From: Patagioenas fasciata
Lineage: Eukaryota; Chordata; Aves; Columbiformes; Columbidae
Direction: 5' to 3'
Assembly: GCF_037038585.1 (NCBI RefSeq)
Contig: NC_092521.1
Location: 105,726,398 to 105,790,397, forward strand
Length of the DNA stretch: 64,000 nucleotides
Under the pieces are notes generated by a model. The model did not search any database and was not told where the DNA came from. It was given only the letters and a program-made list of their open reading frames with translations. The position numbers were made by a program, and so were the translations under genes. This document shows, one piece after another, positions 14,329 through 25,059 of the stretch. The stretch's first letter is position 1. Each line of letters opens with the position of its first letter.

Positions 14329-14571
14329 CTGACCCAGATCCTGAAGTTGTCATGTCATAAATTAAATCCTTTAAAGTAGTTCCTTCTGATATAAAGGGAC
14401 GATCCAATGAGGGATCTTCTTCACTTGGCACACGATGATGAATTATAGTACGATTATGACAAAGATAGAGAAGCAACATTAGTGAAATGCAGACAAAGCA
14501 GACAGGTCCAGCAATGACAGCAGCCAGTTCCACAGGTCCTAGATTAGAAGATGGTTTTCCTGGAGTAGGGC
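14329..14571 (-). CDS. TGFBR1: TGF-beta receptor type I, exon 3: juxtamembrane, transmembrane segment and start of GS box
   Basis: 243 bp when the upstream acceptor (TTGTCAG) is used; a second acceptor CCAG exactly 12 nt inside gives a 231-bp form starting at 14559. Donor GTAATG follows the exon. Both forms keep phase 1. The peptide has a short extracellular stalk, a hydrophobic membrane span (about [20 protein letters not shown]), a basic/His-rich cytoplasmic start ([11 protein letters not shown]), the conserved [14 protein letters not shown] stretch and the GS core TTSGSGSG, whose Ser/Thr residues are phosphorylated by TGFBR2. The four residues GPTP between the two acceptors form an optional insert just outside the membrane. 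Confidence 0.96.
14560..14571 (-). promoter_or_regulatory. TGFBR1: Alternative 12-nt segment between tandem exon 3 acceptors
   Basis: Twelve bases GCCCTACTCCAG lie between two AG acceptors (TTGTCAG and CTCCAG). Using the first adds four residues (GPTP) after exon 2; using the second omits them without changing frame. Mammalian TGFBR1 has a documented variant with a four-residue insert (GPFS) at this same exon 2/3 boundary. Confidence 0.75.
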
Positions 14572-14971
14572 CTGACAATAAAAAAAATAAAAGAAAACAG
14601 TAAAAATATTTCTTCCTATGCAACTAAATTTATTGTCTTTTGCAGTGATCTTCACATTATTTCAATGTTATTGTGCAGAAATTTTGGCAAATACATTTTC
14701 AAGAATCAAAAAAAGTATTAAAAGCAACTATGTGCTTACTCATAGTTTCCATTTAACTTGCATATAAGTCTTCAAAACTGGCCCTAACATCCTTCTCCAG
14801 AAGACTATATTTCTTGTTGCAAATATCTTGAAATTTTATTTGCATAATCTGAAGTGTACTTTAGGCCTTCAAAATTCACCTACAACTTCAAAACTGAAAC
14901 TTCCACTCTTATAGAATTTTCTGTTTAAAAAAATAATAATTAAAAAAACCCAAATATGCCAAAGCCCTTAC
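14572..14971 (-). other. TGFBR1: TGFBR1 intron 2
   Basis: Short 400-bp AT-rich intron between the ligand-binding and transmembrane exons, with a GTAAGG donor and a TTGTCAG acceptor. Nothing else was recognised in it. Confidence 0.9.
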
Positions 14972-15223
14972 CTGGTGTTGGAATTGGAAGTTCTATTTTA
15001 TTGCAGTGGTCTCTTTCACAGCAATGAGGTACAGTAATGACACCATCTCTGGAGGAAGGGGCACAAACAAATGGCCTGTCTCGGGGAATTAGATCAGTTT
15101 CTGCTATACACATACTATTGTGTATGACTTTGTCTGCAGTTCGTGTTACTGAGGTAAAACATAGCCCATCTGTCACACATGTAAAGTTGTCTTTTGTACA
15201 TAGGTGGCAGTAACACTGTAATG
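14972..15223 (-). CDS. TGFBR1: TGF-beta receptor type I, exon 2: extracellular ligand-binding domain
   Basis: 252 bp with an acceptor ending CTCAATACAG and a GTAAGG donor, in and out in phase 1. It encodes the activin-receptor-type three-finger domain. Ten cysteines are visible in the order expected: CYCHLC, FTC, GLC, SMC, FVC, HCC and HC. There is one N-glycosylation sequon (NFT). The stretch [15 protein letters not shown] matches the conserved face of ALK5 that meets TGF-beta and the type II receptor. The exon ends in ELPIPTP, slightly longer and more Pro-rich than I expect for mammals. Confidence 0.97.
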
Positions 15224-16477
15224 CTGTATTGAGAAAAAAAAAACCCATTAATATTAGTATTGGTACATGTTCTGAGTAGAGAAAGAAACAGAAGTCCAAA
15301 ACACTACAAGGCCTATAATCTTTTTGGTTACATACATCCCTCTCTATTTAAATAATTGGCGATCTGATCTCAAATATACATTCAATCTCAGTCTTGATTT
15401 CAGAGTTGTACTCCTTTCTCTGAAAACACCTCCTTCCTCCAAGATTTTGAATCAAAACAAATTATTGCCAATTATCCTCTACTGTTGCAGAAAAGACACG
15501 AAAACATTCTTAGGATTCACTACAAAAAGATAACTCGTGTTTCAGAGTCACCAGGTGATAGACCAGTCAGAAAAAGGGAAGAAAAAAAACCCTCACCATG
15601 AATGGGAGAGCAAAATTATTTGTTTAATAGGAAGATCATTGAAAAAATATTTAGAAGGTACACAAAATGAGAACTGGCACATGGGAAAGTAAAGCTTAAC
15701 AGTACCACTTTTTGAAGATGAGATTTCCCACCCCTAACCCTCCCATCAGAGGAAAAAAAGGAGAGCCAGATTTTAATTATGAGAATATTTAACCGAAAAT
15801 GTCTTGTTTGTGTGCCTTTGGTAATTTACAGTTGAACAAATTACTTTTTAACCCATTAAAACCATTAAAAGTTTCTTAAAATAGTCACACATTACTTCTT
15901 TCAACTTTTTTAACAAGCAGGCCTTTATCTTGCTTCATCATTACTTTGTTTCTATTTAAACAATATTCTTCGCTCTTCATAACTGCGTACACATCTGAAT
16001 GCCTACAGCAAGAGACAGATATTCAGTAAGATATATTTACTTTTAGTCACGGTACAGATGCCAAGTTACCTGAAGTGAAAAATGAGATTTGGGTTGACTT
16101 TGTTACATTCGCTCATCTTCCAGATCTCCTGAATCTGTAGAGACACACTGATACCACTATCACTAAATAAAGTATTTGGTGTCTGATTTTCCTCATTCAT
16201 TTTGTTTCCAGCTCGCCTTCGCTACAGGATTCCCAATGAGTGCAACTTGATACAATTTATACTTTTGTTCCAGTTTGATGCCACTATCTTCTAGTGTCCT
16301 GCCAGGACACAGTATACTGTCACACACAATCGAATGGTTTTCTCAGGACAAATAGATCACTAAATCTGAAGCTACTCTCCCCATCCCTTAAAAGCAGAAA
16401 ACAATGCCTAATGATCTGAATACACAAACCTTCTAGCAATACAGGGTTGTGCTGCTCTCTAGTGGACATACTCTTAA

Positions 16478-16640
16478 AAAAAAAGGGAAAAAAAAAAAAA
16501 AAAAAAAAACAACACACAACCCAAGCAAACAAACAAACCAAAAACCCCAAACCACACACACACAAAAACACAAACACACCAAAAAACCCTCAGCAACAAC
16601 AAAAACCCAAACCAAACACAACAAAAAACATGAAAAATGC
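16478..16640. repeat. Poly-A followed by A/C-only low-complexity block
   Basis: A run of about 30 A's with a few interrupting G's near 16478-16510 leads into roughly 130 bp of CA/CCAAA-type sequence almost lacking G and T on the plus strand. The composition resembles the blocks at 868-1060 and 32125-32245. Overlapping reading frames here are compositional artefacts. Confidence 0.85.
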
Positions 16641-19600
16641 TTCAGCGCCCTTCCTACTCTTGCCATTTACAATTCCTCATGCCTTCCAACTCAACTGGCT
16701 AACAGCAGAATTTCGGTATTTTACTAACAGGAAAACTAATTCAACTTCTTCAGCACTGATCCATACCAGGAGGAGAATAAATGGAATACCCTTGCCCATG
16801 CCTCACTCTCCATTTATCTATGTGTAAAAGAACAAAGACCAAACGAACACACTGTAGATGAAATTTAACATCAGTGGGATGAGATGTTAATGACCAAGAG
16901 CAGTTAAATGACTTCATTCCTATAGGAAGTGTTTCCACTTATAAACAATCTCAAAGAGAAAAAAAAAAAAAAAAAAAAAAAAACAAAACACCCACACTGT
17001 TGTCCTCTTGGAAACAGATATTTTTGCTTTGTGTCCAAGTAGTCCATGCTCTACTCAGACAAGCACTACAGTAATTTTAAGAACACAGACAGAAACCAGT
17101 CAGGTCTCCAAGTTCACTTAAATGAATACATACCTTTCTAGAAGGGGACAATGACAGTATGCAATGAGACAATGACAACTCTGATGTAAGCTGATCTTCC
17201 AGAGCCAGTAATATCTTTCAGGTATAAAACATTCTAATAAATCTACTATCACAAAAAACTCCTTTAAAACTACTACATTCAAAGAGGAGAAAAAAAAGAG
17301 TTTTCACTCAATGCTTACTCCAAATTTTCCATGGCACAGAATTTTTTTTTTTTTTAAGTAACACAATGGTGTTTGGATGGAACTACTAGCATAAAGCTCA
17401 ACTACCAAGTAATGAAAGGTCATGTCTGTTTGAGAGATGAGGGTTGGGAAATGAAAGTACCAACGAATGCACTGAAGGTTATATAGACAACCTGTGACAA
17501 ACCCAAGAACAGAAACTGTGTCACCATAGTGACTTTGTGCCTTCTGTATTGCATTTACTCACTGCGCCATGACAATTCTACATAACCATTCTTGCTTTAT
17601 GTGACTGACTACCAAAACAGAAAACAATGAGATAATGCAGTTATAAAAGCATGTGTGCATATTATGACACATATGTCACAGAAGTTAACAGCATACTTCT
17701 CATACCTCAATCTGATTTAATAATAGATTATCCTCTCATGTTGAACGCAATTACTGAGCTAATTTCTCAGGCTCAGACTCTCAGTTCGACAGTTTTGTAT
17801 TTCTGTCAAAAAGTCTCTCTTCCATGGTGTTGCAGCCTGTAAAGCCCACAGTGAGGCTAAACAAGCTGACAACATATGAGACACTGAAACTACACAGCTT
17901 GACAAGACTTAAAATAAGCTGGTTCCCAAGCACTAAGATATTAATGCTATACACAAAATGTGAACAGAGAATTAAGTACATCCTGTCCACTTCTAAAAGT
18001 CTATACCATTAGGTACCTATCAAAACAGTCCTTTTTTATACCTGTTGCCTTTCTGAAGTCAGAAAATTCCACAAAGACTTTATATTTAGAATTGCACAAA
18101 ACCCTATGAATCACTATCCAGTATTTGCCAGCATCTTGCAGAACTACTTTAGCTAGACAATTTAGCACAGAACACCACTTTCAGCCAAAGATTTTCTGGT
18201 TGGAAACAGTATGTTGAAATACAGTATTTCAAAGGATGCCAGTAAAATGTATTACTGCAGTTAAAACTTCTGAGGTGCTCTAAAAAAAAAAATACCCACA
18301 CCCATATCTCATGAGTAATAAAAAAATTTATATTAATACTTTTATTTAATCGTGTATTTTTGGTTTACAAATCTAAAAAGGAGAAATAGTCCCAGGCCCC
18401 CAGCAGCAGCACTATGCTGAAGAAGAAACTCCACATCCTTCCCTCATGACACTGTAACTCTTCTCCTATGGAAAATACAAGTGACACCTTGAAACAAAAA
18501 TCTTATCAGAACAACAAGCAGGACTTTTGTTTCTACGAGATCGAGAGTTTTAAGGGACAGAGGCTATGATGTGCAAGAGACAGTAGCAGATTTTGGGGAG
18601 ATGAGCAAGAGGGCTGTAATGTTTACTGGTAGGTTTCTTACCTGTGTAATAAAATTTGCCAGAAGAAAGAAAAGCATAATACAGAAAGGTGCTGTCAGCT
18701 TCCTGTTCTCTTTCAGACAGTCCCCTCAAACAACACACTTGACTCATCTCTGAACTCTTGCAGCTCAAGATACAAAAATGTTTAGGTCTTACAACATCTG
18801 GGACATGGGTTCATTTTTTTTTAACCACAATACTTCACGACCTTCACTAATTAATTTTTCTCACAAAGGTACTAATTAAGTTTAACTTGTAACATAACAG
18901 CATTATATACCAAGTTTTCAGGACAACTTTCACATTTAATCTATCTTTGTTAAGCAAAACTTCCACTGAAAACAGCAGGTTTTGGTATCCAAAGTGATGT
19001 ACTCAAGAAAACAGACAAATCCTCAACTTGCAAGTAATAATAAAACCTTGTGGAAAAATCCTGGCTTCAAAAAAAATCAATATTGTATCCTCCGTAGTGC
19101 AGGTACCAAATGGCACCATCAGGTTTTTCTGCACATAATCCGTAAAGCTACTCACAGACACGTTCACACCTCTTACAGTAAGATGCAGTCAAAGTTTGTT
19201 TCTGGTATCTTTCATAGAAGAGTATGCTTTAGAAAAACAAAATAAAGTTAAAATTAAAACCCTAGGTTATAATATTACTCATATTATTTAAAAAAATCTC
19301 CTTCATTTGTATTTTTCAATTCATTTCAGCATATGAATCAGATTTTTATCTTTATTTGCAATTAGAAGCAATTATGTGAATGCAAAAGTTTCCATGAGAT
19401 GACTCCCCAAAATTCCAGAGAGACCAAAGATTATGGCTCACACAGTAAAACAAAAAATCAGACTCTGTCTTACAAATTAGGGCTGTTCTACTGTTCAGCT
19501 AGCTGCTGTGATTCATAACATGGCTGATCTCCTTATAAACCATATCATAAGACAATTCATTCACACAATAACACTAGTATATTGTAGAATGCAGCATCAG

Positions 19601-20224
19601 AAGCAACCAGAAAATGCCTAACTTTTGTCAACTCATGCTAAGAATACTAAATAACAGCAGCCAAATCATATCTTGAACTTCTTTGTTAACTTAAACCACA
19701 ATATTTAGGCAAACTAACCCCTCTATCAGTGCCAGAATTTGTCTGTGATCAAGAACCCAGGATGCTCCCCTATTCCCTTGGATAGGGAGGACTAATTTTT
19801 TTTCTTTTTTTTTTTTTGGTAAACAAAATGTAGCACCCCACCACTTCCATCCTTAAGCTTTTATATGGAAGTCTATTGCCTTGTTTTCACCTTTAGACCT
19901 TAATTTCATGCCTGAGATTAAGTGAAAACTGGTTAGAGGCATTAGAGGAAAAAGTTCAAAGGTCAAATAAAGGTAAAATTTCCTTCCACATCTAAATTGG
20001 ATGTGTTACATAAGAAAGCTCTAAATTATTAAAGCCTGCTGCATCATTTCAAGAACACACGAACCACCATGAGAAACTTAAGCTTACTTCATTCTTTCCA
20101 CATCAAAGACTCTCCATCTTCAATAAGAATATGGGCAGTTAACACAGCATTTTAGTATAGCAAGTTATGTTTTCTTTAAGTAATGTTTGCTTTACAGCAC
20201 AAATATCATCTTAGATAGAATTAT

Positions 20225-20297
20225 GAACAACATGAGGTTGGACTAGATAACCTCTGAAGGTCTCTTCAAACTCAGAGTATTATGCAATTCTACGGCA
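20225..20297 (+). mobile_element. Short CR1 3'-end fragment
   Basis: The text ACATGAGGTTGGACTAGATA followed by ACCTCTGAAGGTCTCTTCAAA and a degenerate ATTCTA end matches the CR1 3' untranslated end (compare 58065-58130). About 70 bp, old and diverged. Confidence 0.75.
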
Positions 20298-21478
20298 AAA
20301 ATGCAGATCAAGGAACGTCTTGAGGTTGTAATTGAACTTGTGGTGCTTCTTCACTTCCTCTTCAAGACCCAAAGCAATAAACAATCCACCAACAGAAGAA
20401 TTTAGGAAGTGGACTGACTAAAAAAATGGGGATTTTGTGTATCCGTCATCATCATCTAACTTACTACAGCTGAAACTGAAACTTAAAACAACTAGAGTGT
20501 CTGTAACATTTGTATACCTCATTAGGACATGTGGTCCAAACTCCTAACCGAAGAACAAAACAGGCTATTAAGAACTCCTGTGATGTGTGAAACACCAGCT
20601 CTGCAACAGGACAGGTCTGATACTACAGCTCTCTTACAAGAGAGCACAGGCACAAGAAAGCTAGAGGTACCAGACCTTTTTAACTGCACAATATTCACCA
20701 AAGATTTTACTCCCCCACAGTTTGGTCCCCACAGAGCACACAGGTTAATTGTTTGTCTGTAACTGAAAGATCACCCACCCAAACCGCCGCGACACTCGCT
20801 TATAGAACCGACGCTCCCAACGATGTGGCATGTAACAGAGCAAATGCATCTGATGTGGGAGTTAAGGTAGTCTTTTACCTTCACCATGTGGAACATTCAA
20901 CACGTATCTACAACAGCTGTGGCCGCTTGTCTCTCCTCGCCCGCGGCACTGTTAGTAAAGGGAGCCCGGCAAAGCACGGCGGCTTTTCCCAGGTACGGCG
21001 CCAAAGCCGGCGCAGCCCGGGCGCGGGCTAGCACCCACCCCGGGAGGCTGGCTGGTTCTCACAGCCTCCTCTGCCCGCATGGAGAGAGGAAGGAGGGTGC
21101 TCCGCCACCGATAACCAAGTTGCCTTCGCGGGACAAGGCCGCTCATATCCGCGTGGAAAAACGAGGGTCGGAGCCTCATCACGACCCAGGGCTGGCCGAT
21201 GCCGTTCCGCCTCCTCAGGCCGCACCACGTCTGCCCCGCGCTACAGCCCCTCCCGCGGAGCCGCTGTTGCGCTCCGCCAACAAAGGGACGAGCAGTCCCC
21301 GGACACCGGGGACGGGGGGAGGTGAGGGGGAAAGGCGACTCCGCCCCAGCCGGCCCCTCCGCCATGTTGTTGAAAGGAATCAACGGGGACCCGCCGCCCC
21401 CCGCCGCTCTCCTCCCCACTCCCTAGGCACCACCTCACCCGCTCCCTCCCCTCCCTCACCAGACACGCATGCACTCAC

Positions 21479-21557
21479 CGGCCGCCCCGGGGAAGAGCAG
21501 CGCGGCCACCGCCAGATAGAACAGGGCCCAGGGACGCCAGGTGGCCGCTACCGCCAT
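21479..21557 (-). CDS. TGFBR1: TGF-beta receptor type I, exon 1: start codon and signal peptide
   Basis: 79 bp of coding sequence from an ATG in strong context (GACCATGG) to a GTGAGT donor, ending in phase 1 so that the split codon joins exon 2 as Ala. The peptide MAVAATWRPWALFYLAVAALL plus a short small-residue tail is a classic signal peptide: hydrophobic core and Ala/Gly-rich cleavage region just before LQCYC of the mature domain. I chose this ATG because it gives a proper signal sequence; the upstream frame is open but has no better start and reads as 5' UTR. Position in the CpG island supports a first exon. Confidence 0.93.
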
Positions 21558-21718
21558 GGTCCGGTCCCGGAACCGTAGAGCCAGAGGGTGCGCCAGGTTT
21601 CCGCCTTGCGAACCCCCTCCTTGCCCCTCCCCCCGAGAAAGAAACACAGAGACGCTCACGCCGCCTGCACCTCCCTAGCTCACTCCGAACGCTAATGTAA
21701 CTGACGCAGCGGCGCCGC

Positions 21719-21857
21719 CTGATTGGCCGCTCAGCCCCGCTCCTCTCCCGCCCCGCCCCGCCCCCGCCCCCCGGCAGCTGCGGAGAACCCCAACAACTAC
21801 AGACGTCTGGAGGGCGCAACTGGCGCGGCCAAGGGGCGGAGCCGGGACGTGATTGGC
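21719..21857 (-). promoter_or_regulatory. TGFBR1: TGFBR1 proximal promoter: GC boxes and two inverted CCAAT boxes
   Basis: ATTGG (CCAAT on the minus strand) occurs at 21722-21726 within GATTGGC and at 21852-21856 within GATTGGC, both in the orientation of TGFBR1. Between them, 21748-21772 is a chain of CCCGCC-type GC boxes (Sp1/KLF sites). No TATA box is evident. Together this suggests an Sp1/NF-Y driven, TATA-less promoter starting transcription around 21.6-21.7 kb. Confidence 0.6.
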
Positions 21858-22200
21858 GGCTGGCTGACGGCGCCTCTTCGCGAGGCCGGCGGGGACGGTG
21901 TCTGGAAGGGTGGGTCCCGGCGGGTGCCGAGCAGGCCTTGGTGGCGTTGCTCGGCTAGGCGCTTGCATGGCGGGAGGCGCTGTGGGCAGCCGCCGTGGCT
22001 GCTGAAGCGGGGGCGAACCGGCTTCCAGCGCGTCCGGGCGGCGGGGCAACCCCGGGCGTGTGATCGAGGCGTAGCGGCGGCTCTCGCCAGCAGCGGGGGA
22101 GAACCGTCCCGACCGGCGCTCCTCGCCTTTCGGACTCTGTGAGGTGCGGGACCGTGATGGCAGCGACGCCGCTGGAGGCAGATGCAGGAGGAGTCAGGCA

Positions 22201-23936
22201 GCCCTCAGGTTGTCTCGGGAGAGGAGGAAAAGTGACAGTAGCTAGGGAATGACTCCTCTTTGGAGACTGTGCGGATGGGACCCGCGGTGGGAGAAGCGCG
22301 CGGAGCCCTTTCGTTGCTCACTGCCATGGTCACTTTTCTGACGCGGGTTGTACATGTAGCGCCCAAGCGCTCGGAGAGCTTATTCATTGCTGACAGCTGG
22401 CGAACGCATGAGAGCTCAACGTTCGTGCAGCTAGTCCGACAGCCTGCTTCGGAACTGGGGAGCAAAGGGATTTCCTCCGACAGCACGAGGAGCTACAGGG
22501 GAGAACCTAGAAGTTTTAGTACTGTGCGAGAAAAAAACGATGCTGGTCCCCCTGTGCAGCTCCCGTCTTATTCCACAGTCTGTGCATTCACAGTGCATAA
22601 CTGGAGGAGTTAATTCTGAATCAGAAACGAACTTTCACAGTCCAAATAGCTGTCTGAGGTTCTACTTGATCTTAAAACCTGTCGCAACTAGGATCCACCC
22701 TGTGAAGAAATTACCATAACTGAAATTGTGACTTGTCCACAGCTTTATTAGCTTTTGCATAGGTGGCAAGGAAGGAGGAGAGGGTCTTTTCTTCCCTCTT
22801 GGGATCAGGTAATCCCTCTCCCAGGAGTTACCTGCCTGCTCTGGGAATCCATCCTTCCCCATTCCCCCCTAGTCCTGGCTCCATTACCTGACTGTTGTGT
22901 CCAGGTCATGAATCAGTTCAGAGTCACCCAAGTTCAGCATATGCTTTTGTACTTTTTTTTTTTTTTGGCTCGTTTTTCTTGCTGTGTGACCCTCCAAATG
23001 ACAAGTCATGTAGGTCGCAGGTGCTTTTCCACTTGTTACGTGCTGTCACTCTTGCAAGCTTCATGTACTGTCACTGCCAGACAGCGACTTCCCCATTCGT
23101 GTTGTTCAGGGCAGCAACCTCTGTGCTCCTCAGTGCCACGTTCACTTCCATGTCTCCTTTTTACTGACAGTTGTTCAGCCAACACAACCTTTATAAAAGT
23201 CTTATTTCTCCTGCAGTAAAGTTCACCTGGATAAGAATCTTGCTAATATAACAGTTCAAAGTGGAGTAATTTTTTATCAGTTCATTCTCTTTCCTGTTCT
23301 CTCTGAGCAGCCATCAGGATAATATATAAACCTACCCTAGTTATATTTTCTCTTTCAAAATAATATTTTAATGACAGAAGTCCTTCATGACAGATATTGA
23401 ACCAAATGTCTGGATTGGATATAGATTCATGCTATAATGAACTACTCAAGTTGACAACAGCAGGCAAACATGTTTTTAGTTATTCATATGCAGAAATACT
23501 TAAAGGGCTAATCCTCGAGTAATATACTAGCATCAAAAAGAGATACTGAAGCACTGTTAAATTGTTCAGATCCCAAGGCATCTTTTAAATTCATGTAGAG
23601 TACTAAAACTATATGTTAAGAAAATTACGTGCTTGGGAAAAAAAAAAATCCACTTTTCATTTCCCTGCCACAGATCTTCTGGATTTAAGGACGGGCCACA
23701 GACAATATCTCTGAAGGAAGGCAGGAAACAGAAAGCAGAGTGTGGTAAAGGATTTCTTTCAGGGCTCCCAATTCAGTCCTATGGGGAGCATTCTGAATCA
23801 GCATCCTGAGTGATGTTTGGCTGCCAGACATAGAAAGAAGAAAATAAGTAACTTGCAGGTAACAGCCCACCAAGATAGTTTTGAGTCACATTAAGGTAGT
23901 TAACAGTGCAATGACAAATATTTTTGCCAGCCCTTC
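22201..23936. other. Intergenic region beyond the TGFBR1 promoter
   Basis: From the CpG-island edge to the first ERVL LTR. Contains a T-run near 22956-22968 but no convincing gene. Several open frames of 60-150 codons exist without recognisable protein features or splice structure. Confidence 0.7.
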
Positions 23937-24471
23937 TGTCCTGGTTTTGGCTGGGAGAGAGTTAATTTTCTCCCTAGTCACTGGTGTAGTGCTTTGTTTC
24001 GGATTTATTATGAGAAGAATGTTGATAATACACTGATGTTTTGGTTGTTGCTAAGCCATTTTTATACCAAGTTAAGGACTTTTCAGCCAGACGATTGGGA
24101 GTGCACAAGAAGTTGGGAGGGGACACAGCCGGGACAGCTGACCCAGACTAGCCAAAGGAATATTCCACACCATGTGATGTCATGCTCAGTTTATAAACTT
24201 GGAGAATTGGCTGGGATTGGAGGCAACTGCTGCTTGGGAACTGGCTGGGTATCGGTCAATGAGTGGTGAGAAATCGCATTGTGCACCACTTTTATATATA
24301 TATATAATTGTTATTATTACTATTATTAATTTTACCTTCCTGTCCTATTAAACCATCTTTATTTTAACCCACAAGGTATACCTTTTTCCAATTATATCCC
24401 CCACCCTACTGCAGGGGAATAGGTGAACAGCTGTGTTCAGTGTTTAGCTGCCTGCCAGGTTAAACCACACT
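23937..24471 (+). mobile_element. ERVL-type LTR, nearly complete
   Basis: Starts TGTCCTGGTTTTGGCTGGGA and ends near GGTTAAACCACACTA, the termini of the common avian ERVL LTR. Inside are a TTTATAAACTTGG TATA-like box near 24190, a TATATATA/TTATTATTA tract after 24293, ATTAAAC near 24349 as a possible polyadenylation signal, and a block complementary to the fragment at 738-868. It lies upstream of the ERVL pol remnant in the same orientation. Confidence 0.8.
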
Positions 24472-24718
24472 ACCTTCTGTAAAGACCACAAGTGCAGAAA
24501 TACCTACAATTAGGTTATCTCCTGTCTTGACCCCTGGGTACCTATCTGTAATCTTGTCTACCACATTAGAATCAAAAGCCAAAGCAAACTTGGGGCAGAA
24601 GCAGGAACTGCAAAGCTACTTAAATGGATTCTGTATGTCCAGAATCACCCTTTTTCTTGCCATGCTTCTATTCTGCGTTTCCAGATTCTTAAAACTGCAG
24701 CTTCTGGTCTTGATTAAG

Positions 24719-24940
24719 GTAGTGTTCTGGTTCTGCTGGATAGAGTTAATTTTCCAGGAAGCTGGGTGGGGATACAGCCAGGACAGCTGAGCCAAACTAG
24801 CCAAAGGGGTATTCTACCATATGACACCAAGCTTAGTGTAAAACCAGGGCAGCTGGCTGGGAGAGAGACTCGCTGCTTGGAGGATCACTGCTGTCCAGGT
24901 GTCTGTTGTTCCAGGACCGGCTCTTTATTGTGATCATGTT
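24719..24940 (+). mobile_element. Second, internally deleted ERVL LTR fragment
   Basis: Begins GTGTTCTGGTTCTGCTGGATAG and passes directly from the LTR start to GGAAGCTGGGTGGGG, skipping about 100 bp of the LTR at 23937. The following segment (ACAGCCAGGACAGCTGA, then the AAACCAGGGCAGCTGGCTGGGA block) is collinear with the first copy. It is an independent, shortened insertion or a deletion derivative next to the ERVL coding remnant. Confidence 0.7.
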
Positions 24941-25059
24941 CAAATGACAGAGTGAATGAAGTCATGCCGCCATTAAGTGCTCCCATGCCAGACACTCTAG
25001 AGCTTCAAAAGGACTGGTGTCAAAGGCAGCCAAGTGGTATGCCACAAATGACATTACTG

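Larger units (their letters stand above)
15224..21478 (-). other. TGFBR1: TGFBR1 intron 1
   Basis: About 6.3 kb from the CpG island to exon 2. It contains A-rich blocks (16478-16640 and 16962-16990), T-runs near 17341 and 19797-19818, and a very short CR1 3'-end fragment near 20225-20297. No exon or structured RNA was recognised. Confidence 0.85.
20930..22200. promoter_or_regulatory. TGFBR1: CpG island spanning TGFBR1 exon 1 and promoter
   Basis: An abrupt change from AT-rich sequence to about 1.3 kb of GC- and CpG-dense DNA around exon 1. Overlapping open frames on both strands come from composition. The island reaches roughly 650 bp upstream of the TGFBR1 start codon, typical of a broad housekeeping-type promoter, and could also support a divergent plus-strand transcript; the sequence alone does not prove one. 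Confidence 0.85.

Noticed and set aside
20886-21578. 230-codon plus-strand open frame through the CpG island
   Set aside because: Composed of Ala/Pro/Arg/Gly from GC-rich sequence, overlaps TGFBR1 exon 1 on the opposite strand, and shows no domain or splice context.
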